A stretch of 56,137 bases of DNA from Calothrix sp. MO_167.B12 (GTDB lineage Bacteria; Cyanobacteriota; Cyanobacteriia; Cyanobacteriales; Nostocaceae), in the NCBI GenBank assembly GCA_030066045.1, contig JASJCJ010000018.1:1-56137 (forward strand), in the 5' to 3' direction. A program made the position numbers and the translations under genes. The notes below the pieces were generated by a model, which did not search any database, was not told the DNA's origin, and saw only the letters and a list, made by a program, of their open reading frames with translations. Below, in pieces: positions 1 to 8,116 of this stretch; position 1 is the stretch's first letter, and every line of letters starts with the position of its first letter.

Positions 1-272
1 CTTTGAGGCTATTTTATTGGGTCATAAGTGCAAGTCAATAGGGGTTTGAGATTTAAAAACCTTGCATTGACGAGCGACCCCGCGACGACGACAGTCGCTC
101 TGGGTAGCGCGAGTCGTGCTCATTTTTTTTGGTAAAAAGAATATAAAAAATCAAGGATGAAACTGTTGCCTGTTGCCTGTTGCCTGTTGCCTACCCTCAC
201 CCAAAGACTTTTTCAGCAAGCCCTAATTAAATCCCCTCGCTATGAATGGAAGAAATACAAGATATCTCAATT
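1..272. repeat. Intergenic with heptanucleotide STRR
   Basis: No gene is visible. Positions about 163-193 hold four tandem copies of the heptamer TGTTGCC, a short tandemly repeated repetitive sequence of the kind common in heterocystous cyanobacteria. Positions about 70-120 carry a GC-rich stretch (GCGACCCCGCGACGACGACAG) with partial self-complementarity, likely a decayed dispersed repeat. Confidence 0.6.
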
Positions 273-1310
273 CTAAATTCTAATTGTTTTACCTCCTAAT
301 TGGAGAGAAGTGGTCAACGCAGAGAGGATTTTGACTAATTCTGTACCTACCCAACCAGATGAAACCTCTACAGGAGTCTGCTGGATAATACTGCTGATAA
401 AGCGGGAGCAAACTTTCTGTAATGGTTCTTCTTTGGGTATTTCCACTACTTCTTGCCTCTGGTTCCCAGGTATAAATTGCTTATCTGACTGCTGCAATTC
501 GCCATGTACCAGGGTTAAAGGGGTATCCGGTGACATTTCATCAAAAATCAAACTACCACGGCTTCCTACCACCGTTAAGCGTCGCTGCTTATCAGGATTG
601 AGCCAACATAGATGAATATATGCTTGAAAACCATCAGCATAGGTTAGGGTTATCCAGACTAAGTCTGCCAGTCCTGGGGGTGTATTACCTACTCCCCATT
701 CTGCCTGGGGTTGCAACCACACCGTACCCTTTGCCTGTACGCTTACAGGTGTTTGATTTAACCAATGATTAAAAATAGCAATATCGTGGATAGCTAAGTC
801 CCATAAAGCATCCACATCTTGGCGAACTGGTCCTAAGTGGGTGCGACTGGCATAGCCATAACGTAAATTGCCCAATTTATGACTATTAACAATTGCTTTT
901 CCTCGTTCAACTGCTGGATGAAATAAATACGTATGGTCAACCATTAGCAGTCTTTGTTGATACTCAGCTAGTTGGCAAAGTTCCTGACACTCTTCTGGGT
1001 CAAGGGTGAGGGGCTTTTCGGCTAAAACATGATATTGCTGTTTGAGAGCATCTTTAATTAAAGGATAATGGGTGAAAGCTGTGGTGGCTATAACTACTGC
1101 TTGTAAGTCTTGAATCTCCCCAATATCCTGCCATTGGGTTGTCAGTAAGACACTACTATCTAACTGAAATTGCTGTTTAACTGCTTCTAATTTTTCTGGA
1201 TGGTGATCAACTATTGCTACTATTTGGGCTTGAGGCTGGTGCAAAAAATTTCTGAGTAAATGTACTCCCCACCTTCCTACACCAACAAGGGCAACTTTAA
1301 TTGGATTCAT
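273..1310 (-). CDS. Gfo/Idh/MocA family NAD(P)-dependent oxidoreductase
   Basis: Predicted NAD(P)-dependent sugar or sugar-acid dehydrogenase of 345 aa, the usual family length. The N-terminal Rossmann fold begins KVALVGVGRWG (GxGxxG, residues 5-15), and the family EKP signature appears in LAEKPLTLD near residue 98. The C-terminal half has the GFO/IDH/MocA alpha-beta substrate domain, with the motif DLAIHDIAIFNHW that places the catalytic-site histidine. The ATG start is followed directly by the nucleotide-binding strand, so the start is secure. The substrate cannot be read from sequence. It lies in the same orientation as rnc, separated by 55 bp, so co-transcription is possible. Confidence 0.88.
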   Translation of the reverse strand: MNPIKVALVGVGRWGVHLLRNFLHQPQAQIVAIVDHHPEKLEAVKQQFQLDSSVLLTTQWQDIGEIQDLQAVVIATTAFTHYPLIKDALKQQYHVLAEKPLTLDPEECQELCQLAEYQQRLLMVDHTYLFHPAVERGKAIVNSHKLGNLRYGYASRTHLGPVRQDVDALWDLAIHDIAIFNHWLNQTPVSVQAKGTVWLQPQAEWGVGNTPPGLADLVWITLTYADGFQAYIHLCWLNPDKQRRLTVVGSRGSLIFDEMSPDTPLTLVHGELQQSDKQFIPGNQRQEVVEIPKEEPLQKVCSRFISSIIQQTPVEVSSGWVGTELVKILSALTTSLQLGGKTIRI

Positions 1311-1365
1311 TGATTGTCAAGGCTGACTACAAACTAATTATCAGCGCTCAAACAATGATTTGTTT

Positions 1366-2085
1366 TCAGGATTTTTGCGGATGCTCTATAGATAAAAAAG
1401 CTACCTTAGCGGCTGCTTGTTCCGCAGCTTTAATAGAACGTCCTTTGCCCTGACCTAGTTTTTCTCCATGTAACCATACTTCAGCAATGAAGCGTTCCTG
1501 ATTATGTGACGGTGAGGGTATTTCTACTACTCGGTATTCTGGTAAAACTTTAAATTGGGCTTGAGTCCATTCTTGTAAAGCAGCTTTATAGTTTAATCTG
1601 GCAGGGTCGCGGCGAATTTCGGCGGCAAGTTTGCAAAAGTGATTATCCAACCAGGGACGGATTAAATCTAAATTATTGGTACTGAGATAAAGAGCGCCAA
1701 GAACAGCTTCAAAAGCATCTGCCAACCGGGATTGTTGACCCATGCGATCGCCGCTAGCACTACCAGCTACTAGCAAGTATAATTGTAAACCATATTCTTT
1801 GGCTAACTTTGCCAAAATGCGATCGCTCACCAATACAGAACGAATAGCAGCAAAATCTCCCACCGGGAAATCTGGGTAGTTTTCCCATAAAACAACCGCT
1901 GCCACTAAGCGTACTACCGCATCCCCCACAAATTCGAGTTGTTCGTAATTCTCTGAGTCAGAAACAGAAGGATGGGTAAGTGCCAAGTCAAGCAACTCCC
2001 ACTTTATCGGTGCTTCTAGTGACAAGCCTAATTTTTTAACTAAAGTTTCGAGTTGCCGTTGACGACGTGGATAAGCAAGTTTCAT
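1366..2085 (-). CDS. rnc: Ribonuclease III
   Basis: Double-strand-specific endoribonuclease of 239 aa, which processes rRNA precursors and structured RNAs. The RNase III domain (about 1-150) carries the signature NYEQLEFVGDAVVRL and the second acidic metal site in ADAFEAVLGALYL. A C-terminal dsRNA-binding domain (about 165-235) ends with GKGRSIKAAEQAAAKVAFL. I chose the ATG at 2085; a TTG one codon upstream is also possible. Cyanobacteria often carry several RNase III or mini-III paralogues, so this may be one of two full-length copies. rnpB lies 490 bp upstream on the same strand. Confidence 0.92.
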   Translation of the reverse strand: MKLAYPRRQRQLETLVKKLGLSLEAPIKWELLDLALTHPSVSDSENYEQLEFVGDAVVRLVAAVVLWENYPDFPVGDFAAIRSVLVSDRILAKLAKEYGLQLYLLVAGSASGDRMGQQSRLADAFEAVLGALYLSTNNLDLIRPWLDNHFCKLAAEIRRDPARLNYKAALQEWTQAQFKVLPEYRVVEIPSPSHNQERFIAEVWLHGEKLGQGKGRSIKAAEQAAAKVAFLSIEHPQKS

Positions 2086-2088
2086 CAA

Positions 2089-2572
2089 ATCATCTTGAAT
2101 TATAAAATTGAATCTGCTCCAGGGACTTGAGGGAAGGAGTGAAGGAGTGAAGGAGTTCAGGAGTAGGGGCGGGGTTTCCCCGCCCGGAGGGAAGGAGTGT
2201 AGACGCGGTAGTGGCTTGGAGCAGAGTAGGAGTGGAGGAGTAGGGGCGGGGTTTCCCCGCCCAGAAGGAGGGAATAATTTTTTGAACTTTATTCAGTTAA
2301 ATTTAAGCAATTGGTAGTAAGTACTTTAGTGCTTATACGAGTACTTTATCGCTCACTACGAACCTCGTAAACTTTTATTTTCTAGAATACCCAAACACAT
2401 ATATTGTGGCATTCTCAACAAGACTAAAAAAATTGGGTTTTTCAACACAATATTTAGGATTTCAACATTAGTTATTCTCAATAAACCCGGTTTTGAACAC
2501 AGGTACAAGATGTGAATAAAGAAACTATTACTAACTTTTGTTAAGTAGCCACAAGAAAATTTTGGATTGGAA
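2089..2572. repeat. Intergenic with two GGGGCGGGG palindromes
   Basis: No gene. Two copies of the 22-bp palindromic repeat TAGGGGCGGGGTTTCCCCGC+CC lie at 2164-2185 and 2241-2262, embedded in purine-rich GGAAGGAGTGAAGGAGTG-type microrepeats. The same palindrome recurs near 11721, 29069, 34998, 44757 and 46553. The remainder (2290-2572) is AT-rich and presumably contains the rnc promoter, though no box is convincing. Confidence 0.7.
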
Positions 2573-3024
2573 GGAGAGAGTTGGTAGTAAGCCGGGTTCT
2601 GTTCTCATTAGCAATTAGCATCTGAGGGCGGTTATCTATCTGGGATGCCTGTTACCAGACACCTCTAGCGGCTCTAATTTTACGGAACTGGTAAAAGACC
2701 AACCATAGTTCCTTCGACCTTGCTCCCAACCGGGGTTTACCGAGCCAGCACCTCTCGATGCTGCTGGTGCGCTCTTACCGCACCTTTGCACCCTTACCCC
2801 ACACAAGTCAAAAATCAAAAATCAAAAGTCAAAAGTAAGGATTAGTTTCTTTTTACTTTTTACTTTTTACTTTTTACTTGAATAGGGGCGGTATTTTTCT
2901 GTGGCACTATCCTCACGATCACTCGCACTGGGCGTTACCCAGCAAGTTTGGTCTTTCGGGAGCCCGGACTTTCCTCAAACTGGTAGTTGATACCAGTCTG
3001 CAACCGCCTACGCCTACTCTCTCC
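2573..3024 (-). ncRNA. rnpB: RNase P RNA (catalytic subunit)
   Basis: The minus strand reads 5' GGAGAGAGTAGGCGTAGG at 3024 and closes with ACTCTCTCC at 2573-2581. These ends form a perfect 9-bp P1 helix, which defines both ends. Universal elements are present: GAGGAAAGTCCGGGCTCC (complement of about 2957-2975) and the 3' AGAACCCGGCTTAC element. The RNA processes tRNA 5' ends. The variable arm around 2804-2880 is swollen by two heptamer arrays (AAAATCA/AAAGTCA type and TTTTTAC type) that are complementary to each other and can extend the arm as a hairpin. This is typical of heterocystous cyanobacterial rnpB. The GC-rich ORFs overlapping it are spurious. Confidence 0.93.
2804..2880. repeat. STRR heptamer arrays inside rnpB
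   Basis: Two facing arrays, roughly (AAAAATC/AAAAGTC)x4 at 2804-2838 and (TTTTTAC)x4 at 2850-2880, separated by GGATTAG. Because one is approximately the reverse complement of the other, the transcript can fold them into a long AU-rich arm rather than disrupt the catalytic core. Confidence 0.8.
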
Positions 3025-3059
3025 TAATATACAGTGTAGTATTTATGTGGCATATTGCC

Positions 3060-3300
3060 ATAGTGACACTCCTACACTTCCCTGGTGGGTAAGTGTAAGC
3101 TTCTGCCGGAAATTATCCTTGCAGAAATTCGTTCGTGGTACTCCAATTGTTTCCCACTACCGCAGTTTATAGTCAGGCACGTGCCCCTCCCGACTGTAGT
3201 TTCATGGTAGCCCAGCACAAAGATGTAAATCAAGGCACTATTCCCGTTCCCGCGTTGACCGACGGTCAACATGGGTCAGAGGATGCACCTTGATTTTCCA
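3060..3300 (-). ncRNA. Structured RNA resembling HEARO / IscB omega-RNA, orphan
   Basis: Between rnpB and the 234-aa gene lies about 240 nt with nested complementarity on the minus strand. AAATCAAGG (complement of 3288-3296) pairs with CCTTGATTT (3227-3235). This encloses the perfect hairpin GTTGACC-GTC-GGTCAAC (3254-3270). Downstream are TTCTGC/GCAGAA (3101-3126) and ACACTT/AAGTGT (3074-3096) stems and a GGGGCACGTGCC element. The order and motifs (ATGTTGACCGTC, GTGCCTTGATTT, CCATGAAACTACA) resemble the HEARO/OMEGA RNAs that precede IscB nucleases, judged from memory. No IscB gene follows; rnpB comes next. The structure is seen directly, but the family name is an inference. Confidence 0.5.
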
Positions 3301-3386
3301 AAAATTCATCTCACACTCCCCTTCCGGACGAGATGTGAGGCTTCTTTTAGATTTGGCTAACTTAATGGTTAATTTTTCACTGTGCT

Positions 3387-4091
3387 TCACTTCTTTTTAT
3401 TCCAAGGTAAGGCGTAAGTCCAAGGGAGTTTACGGATCAGAAAGGGGCAGTTAATAATGCAAACTGGGGGAACATTTTGACCTTGAGCGACACCGTAAGC
3501 TGTTTTCGATGTCCGCAGCACCAAATCTAAGGAAAATTTAAGTTCCTCTTTTCTCTGCATGAAGTCGCCATACTGCTTTTTCTGCGGTTTACCTCCCTTC
3601 TTCAATCCAGGAATATTAACTATGGGATCCCCAGGGGAGTAGGTACCAGTTTCTTTATCTCGTTTAAATACATCTTCTGCGGTGATTGATTCTTTAAGTG
3701 TTTTACCAGGAACAATTAAACTAGGTATCTGGGGTACGGCTAAATCTCGAATCAAGTCGGGTGATTGACGAATTACTCGCCTGCTGCGCTTATCAATGCC
3801 AACAATGGAGCTATTATCCCAATCGACATAAATAGCTACATCATCTGATTTGTTTTTGATACTAATTGATAAAGCATTCGGCTCGTCTATGGGATACATC
3901 CCTTTTAAAGAGAAGGAAATCTCCAGTTGTTCTTCCAACTCTTGTTGTTTGAGCTGTTCGGCAATAGTTTTTTCCGGGTCGAATTCTATCTTCATTCGAT
4001 CGGAAATGGAGTCAACCATGCGATTAAAGGTATAAGTTATGCCGATAATGTACACTGTCAACACCAGTAAATCTAAGTCGCCATTGTTCAT
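3387..4091 (-). CDS. Hypothetical membrane-anchored protein, 234 aa
   Basis: I do not recognise the family. The first 25 residues form one hydrophobic segment (LDLLVLTVYIIGITYTF), then a charged, probably cytoplasmic domain follows. Residues 55-150 look beta-rich and include SIVGIDKRSRRVIRQSP and VPGKTLKESITAED; the C-terminus is basic (WNKKK). It starts with ATG at 4091. It follows the 1288-aa ATPase gene on the same strand after 158 bp and may be the third gene of that cluster. The gap contains a GAAAGCCCCCGTGCTTC motif, reminiscent of IS200/IS605 ends, so linkage to the upstream pair is uncertain. Confidence 0.6.
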   Translation of the reverse strand: MNNGDLDLLVLTVYIIGITYTFNRMVDSISDRMKIEFDPEKTIAEQLKQQELEEQLEISFSLKGMYPIDEPNALSISIKNKSDDVAIYVDWDNSSIVGIDKRSRRVIRQSPDLIRDLAVPQIPSLIVPGKTLKESITAEDVFKRDKETGTYSPGDPIVNIPGLKKGGKPQKKQYGDFMQRKEELKFSLDLVLRTSKTAYGVAQGQNVPPVCIINCPFLIRKLPWTYALPWNKKK

Positions 4092-4249
4092 AATCTAAAA
4101 TGTAAAACCCCCTGTAAGCTTACCTCCTGGCTAGAAGCACGGGGGCTTTCGCCATACCGTCAACTAGAGCGAAGGTTTTCAGTAGCCCTGAGATAACTAA
4201 CGATGATATCAGAGTTCTTCAATTGCAACGAGGAAAATAGTATCAAACA
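4092..4249. other. Short gap with possible IS200/IS605 end remnant
   Basis: The minus strand carries GGCGAAAGCCCCCGTGCTTC (about 4137-4156) followed by GGAGGTAAGC and CAGGGGG. Cyanobacterial TnpB elements often end with similar C-rich hairpins. No transposase fragment is visible, so this is only a possible relic. Confidence 0.25.
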
Positions 4250-7200
4250 TTATTGTGTTGTATTATCACCCAACTCGTCTACTAACAAAATCGTGTTGAG
4301 TAGATTTAATTCACTAGAGGCGAGAAAATAGCGATCGCTAAAAATAGTCTCTAATTGGCTAAAAATCCTCCGTCCTGCTACAGCTACCCAAGGAAAGGTT
4401 TCATATTGGGGAACTACAGGCATAATCAACCCTTGTGGTGTTAAACTTCTTCCTAGAGTTTTCTGCCATGTTGCTGGGTCTTCTAGCACCTGTTTGCGAC
4501 TATCTTCTTCTAACTGTTCATGCCAAAAATGGGGATAATCAAGGGGGATACTGACAACAATATTTTCTGTTTTCAATGCTTGCAGTGTCGAATATTCTAA
4601 AGTTGATTCTTCTTTTTCTCGAATTAAAAATTGATATAATTCCCTAGCGGGACGTTTGAGTTTGGGTGGAAATTTAACATTTTTATCTTGATAAATTACT
4701 CTCAGTAATCCTAACAATTCTTGACTATATTGTTGAATAAATTTACGCCATCCTTCAAAACTGAATTTTTCCTCTGTGCGGCGATCGCTCCAATTTTCTA
4801 TCCAGAAAGGTCCAATACAAGTTAAATCATCAGGAATTAGCAAATTTTCATTTTCTAAAGTTGATAATAATCGGCTGGAATTTCTGGAGACAGCTTTGAC
4901 AAATGCTGATAAAGTAGGATAATCCACATAGGATTTAGCCTGTCTATCGACTGTGTTTCCCCTTAAGGTAAAATGGGCGAATATTTTCTGTGTTAACTGT
5001 TCTGCTTGTTTAACAATTCCTTTGTTATCTTGTGCTTTGTCGGAGATAAAAACTCGCGCTTCGTGTAAGAAATTCCACACATCATCAGACATTAGACTCA
5101 ATAATTCTTTATCTCCCACTGAACCCACGGGTACAAAAGCAAGACGCTGTTTTTTGAGTCCTGCATCCCCCTTAATGCGAGTATGAATTGTTGAACGTAA
5201 CATCATTAACAATGTTAATAAATCACTTGCTTGTCGTAACCAACGCCGAGAATATTCTATCTCTTTATTTACTATTAAAGCATCATTAATTAGCATTACT
5301 AATTGCCTAGATTTATCATCCCCAGAAATTATTTCCTTTGTTTCTGGATCTGTGTACATTCCTCGACCTCTATAAATGAGTTGGGCAACCTCCATTAAAG
5401 CGGCTTCGATATTAAATCTAGGAATGACAGCAATAATCCAATCTGTTTTGGGAAAAGAAACACCTCTTGCACCTGAAGATGTCATTAAGAAAACTCGGAT
5501 TTTATCTCTTTTCTCTTCTTGGATTAGTTCTAATCTTTGGTTAGGAGGTACGCTTTGATCTAAAATTGCTACTTCTTCATTTTGACAAAGAGCATTGTTA
5601 CCTGTGATCAATTTCTGCTTTAATTCGCGGAGAAATGCTTTATCTTGAGCAAATAAAATCAACTGTTCGGCTGCTTGGTTCAACCCCCGTTTAATTTCTA
5701 CATAAGCGTTATTTAATAATTGCTCATCTAATTGTTCTCGTATTGCTTGGCGAATTCCCTGTTGTACCCCATCTATTCCTATGTTTTGTGTGATAGGTGA
5801 TAAGCGAATGCTGTATTCAATATTGAGTTGAGAAGCGGGATAACTATTAGTCATAATATGTAACACGGGATGCTTCTTCCGCCCAATTTTAATATCAGTA
5901 CCCGTAACTCGAAATGGTAATTCCCCCTGAGTTGGACTAATTAATACTTTGTCAGGAGCAGATTTTCCAGAATTAAGATAGCTATTGAGAACTATTTCAT
6001 TACTGAGGGAAGCATCAGCAAGAATCAAGACTACTTTAAATGGGGATTGAGTTCCCTCAAAAGGTTGAATAAACTGTTGTTGTAACCATTCTTCTAATTT
6101 ATGAACAAATAAAGCCCCTGCACCATCACCAGCCAATTCATCTACCATTGCAATAATAGTAGGGATTCTTGCAGCAAATTTACGACGTTCTTGTTGTCCT
6201 GGTTTAGTATTAGCTTTTTTGGCAAATAGTTTTCCTAAAGCATCAATTGTAGTTGTTTGCTGAAGATTGCGATAACCTTGAATAGCCGCAGTCACTACTA
6301 ACTTATTTACCCGGGGATTTGCTTCTAGTAATTTACGAGCAGAACTAGCAAGGGTACGTAATACGCCAGGACGAGATTTTGATTCTACTGTGTCTTCTCG
6401 TTCATTACGAGTGCGTTTAAAACGATTGGAAGTGATTATATTACAATCAATTTCATGTTCTTGTTCGGGTGTCAGGAAAATTATACTACCATCAGGATGA
6501 TTGAGTTTTGTAATCCCATCTACAACTACTGCACTATCTACAGGGTGTTGCTTTTCGCCTTTTTTTTGCACTTTTTCTGCATACCATTTCGGTGCTGAAG
6601 CAATTAAATTAGCATTAGTAGTAATAGTTAAAATTCCGCTGGGATTGCCGTCTTTGTTGGCAAGTTTGGCGGTGACATCCCGATTAATTACCACCCTGGG
6701 ACTGAGATAAAAAAACATAAAACCTTCTGACTGTGTTTCCAGAAAATTAATCACAGCAGTAGTTTTGCCAATTCCCGGATTTCCTTCCAAAGCAATTACG
6801 TTTACCTTTCCGGTTTGGGCAGATTTTAGACCTGTAATGACTGCGGCTTCGTGTATTTTTCGCAGGGGAGTTTGTTCTGGTAAGTGCTGGAAAACTGATT
6901 GAAAATGAACTTGAGGACTGCCATCAAAAAATTTATGCAGCGATTCTGTTATTTCAATATTATCTAGTGCTGACTTTGGCGAAAATTCTTGTATAGGATT
7001 GTAGAATCCCGTCACATTTTCTGTAAATCGGTAATGTAGTGGTGCGTCTAAATTGGGTTCTTCTTTGAGTTGTTTAGCTTGTTCTTTAAAATCACGGGGA
7101 AGACTCCGCACCAATTTATTAAACGCTGTGCAAATTTCTTGTACAAGTGCATTAGGTTGGTCATCTAATTTGCGGGTATTACGATATGCTTCACCTAAAG

Positions 7201-8116
7201 ATGTCATCAACTTAGCTCTAGGATTTGGTTCTGATGACTGCAAAAAATGAGCAGCAATACTTTCACATCCATTTGAGGTAATAGCAACAGCTCTAGCACT
7301 ACAACCACCCTTTAACCGTCCTGTGTTTCTTAACAAGTCTACTAGACGTTCAGTATAAGATGAAGCTTGACACAACTTAAACAAGGGTTTATCCGAACCA
7401 CTGAAAGCCGATAAAAAGTTTTTGAGATTTGACGAAAATAAAAATTCCCCCCCTTCTACCTCTGCACAAACCCGAGAAAATACACCCCGCGAATCAATAT
7501 AACGAGCATAACGACTCATTTCTTCCCGGTGAGCAGTTTCTGTCCTAAAGTCTGCTAATTTTGGCGGTGCATTATAGGAAAACTCCAAACAAAGGAGGAA
7601 ATGTTCCAATTTTTTGACGGTACTCTTTCCACTTGATAACCACAGCAGAAAATCTGCTCTTGCTGGTTTTCCTGTGTTTACTAATCCTAAATCTGGGGGT
7701 CCTGGGAGATGAAAAGCCTGTTGAAATTCCTGTGCTGTTTTGTCTCTTTCTTCTTCACGCTGTATTTTTTCTCCCGGAAGCGCCAAGGGGCACCAAATTG
7801 CTGCTAACTGTGGTTGACGCACTGGTATGGACTTGAGACATTCTCGCACTGCTGTCCAACCTAAGCCATAGCCCTGTACCAGCAGATGACGCACCATTGT
7901 ACTCACCCATTCTTTCGCATTTGGATCTGACAAATTAAACGTTTTCACCAATTGGCTGTATATATCTGCATTTCTTACCTGTTGCCAAGGTTGGAGAACC
8001 GGCTCTTGTTCAGTAAGTAGCCTTTGATGAATCAGATTTTGCAAAACTCCACGTTTGACTGCAATTTCAAACACCTGTCCCCATACAGATGCTTGGTCTA
8101 AAAATGATAGTTGCAT
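4250..8116 (-). CDS. Large SF2-helicase-like P-loop ATPase, 1288 aa
   Basis: The Walker A motif EGNPGIGKT is at residues 444-452. A Walker B/motif II-like VDEL follows at 658-661, with a motif III-like LADAS at 699-703. The C-terminal RecA lobe has motif V, TSSGARGVSFP (879-889), and motif VI, QLIYRGRG (912-919). The spacing between motifs I and II is very long, unlike standard DEAD/DEAH helicases. The N-terminal 400 residues contain ADFLLWL and LLCLEFSYN (153-182), a pattern that could be a degenerate PD-(D/E)XK nuclease core; that is speculative. The start ATG overlaps the upstream stop (TAATG) behind a GGAGG ribosome site, so expression with the 1064-aa protein is coupled. Function unknown; defence or nucleic-acid remodelling is inferred. 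Confidence 0.75.
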   Translation of the reverse strand: MQLSFLDQASVWGQVFEIAVKRGVLQNLIHQRLLTEQEPVLQPWQQVRNADIYSQLVKTFNLSDPNAKEWVSTMVRHLLVQGYGLGWTAVRECLKSIPVRQPQLAAIWCPLALPGEKIQREEERDKTAQEFQQAFHLPGPPDLGLVNTGKPARADFLLWLSSGKSTVKKLEHFLLCLEFSYNAPPKLADFRTETAHREEMSRYARYIDSRGVFSRVCAEVEGGEFLFSSNLKNFLSAFSGSDKPLFKLCQASSYTERLVDLLRNTGRLKGGCSARAVAITSNGCESIAAHFLQSSEPNPRAKLMTSLGEAYRNTRKLDDQPNALVQEICTAFNKLVRSLPRDFKEQAKQLKEEPNLDAPLHYRFTENVTGFYNPIQEFSPKSALDNIEITESLHKFFDGSPQVHFQSVFQHLPEQTPLRKIHEAAVITGLKSAQTGKVNVIALEGNPGIGKTTAVINFLETQSEGFMFFYLSPRVVINRDVTAKLANKDGNPSGILTITTNANLIASAPKWYAEKVQKKGEKQHPVDSAVVVDGITKLNHPDGSIIFLTPEQEHEIDCNIITSNRFKRTRNEREDTVESKSRPGVLRTLASSARKLLEANPRVNKLVVTAAIQGYRNLQQTTTIDALGKLFAKKANTKPGQQERRKFAARIPTIIAMVDELAGDGAGALFVHKLEEWLQQQFIQPFEGTQSPFKVVLILADASLSNEIVLNSYLNSGKSAPDKVLISPTQGELPFRVTGTDIKIGRKKHPVLHIMTNSYPASQLNIEYSIRLSPITQNIGIDGVQQGIRQAIREQLDEQLLNNAYVEIKRGLNQAAEQLILFAQDKAFLRELKQKLITGNNALCQNEEVAILDQSVPPNQRLELIQEEKRDKIRVFLMTSSGARGVSFPKTDWIIAVIPRFNIEAALMEVAQLIYRGRGMYTDPETKEIISGDDKSRQLVMLINDALIVNKEIEYSRRWLRQASDLLTLLMMLRSTIHTRIKGDAGLKKQRLAFVPVGSVGDKELLSLMSDDVWNFLHEARVFISDKAQDNKGIVKQAEQLTQKIFAHFTLRGNTVDRQAKSYVDYPTLSAFVKAVSRNSSRLLSTLENENLLIPDDLTCIGPFWIENWSDRRTEEKFSFEGWRKFIQQYSQELLGLLRVIYQDKNVKFPPKLKRPARELYQFLIREKEESTLEYSTLQALKTENIVVSIPLDYPHFWHEQLEEDSRKQVLEDPATWQKTLGRSLTPQGLIMPVVPQYETFPWVAVAGRRIFSQLETIFSDRYFLASSELNLLNTILLVDELGDNTTQ

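Noticed and set aside
2636-2818. Small minus-strand ORF
   Set aside because: It lies inside the RNase P RNA gene, whose structure explains the sequence.
3072-3272. 66-aa minus-strand ORF
   Set aside because: It overlaps the nested hairpins of the putative structured RNA and has no protein-like pattern.
4250-8116. DISARM or BREX helicase
   Set aside because: No accompanying methyltransferase, DrmB, PglZ or other core gene is present nearby.
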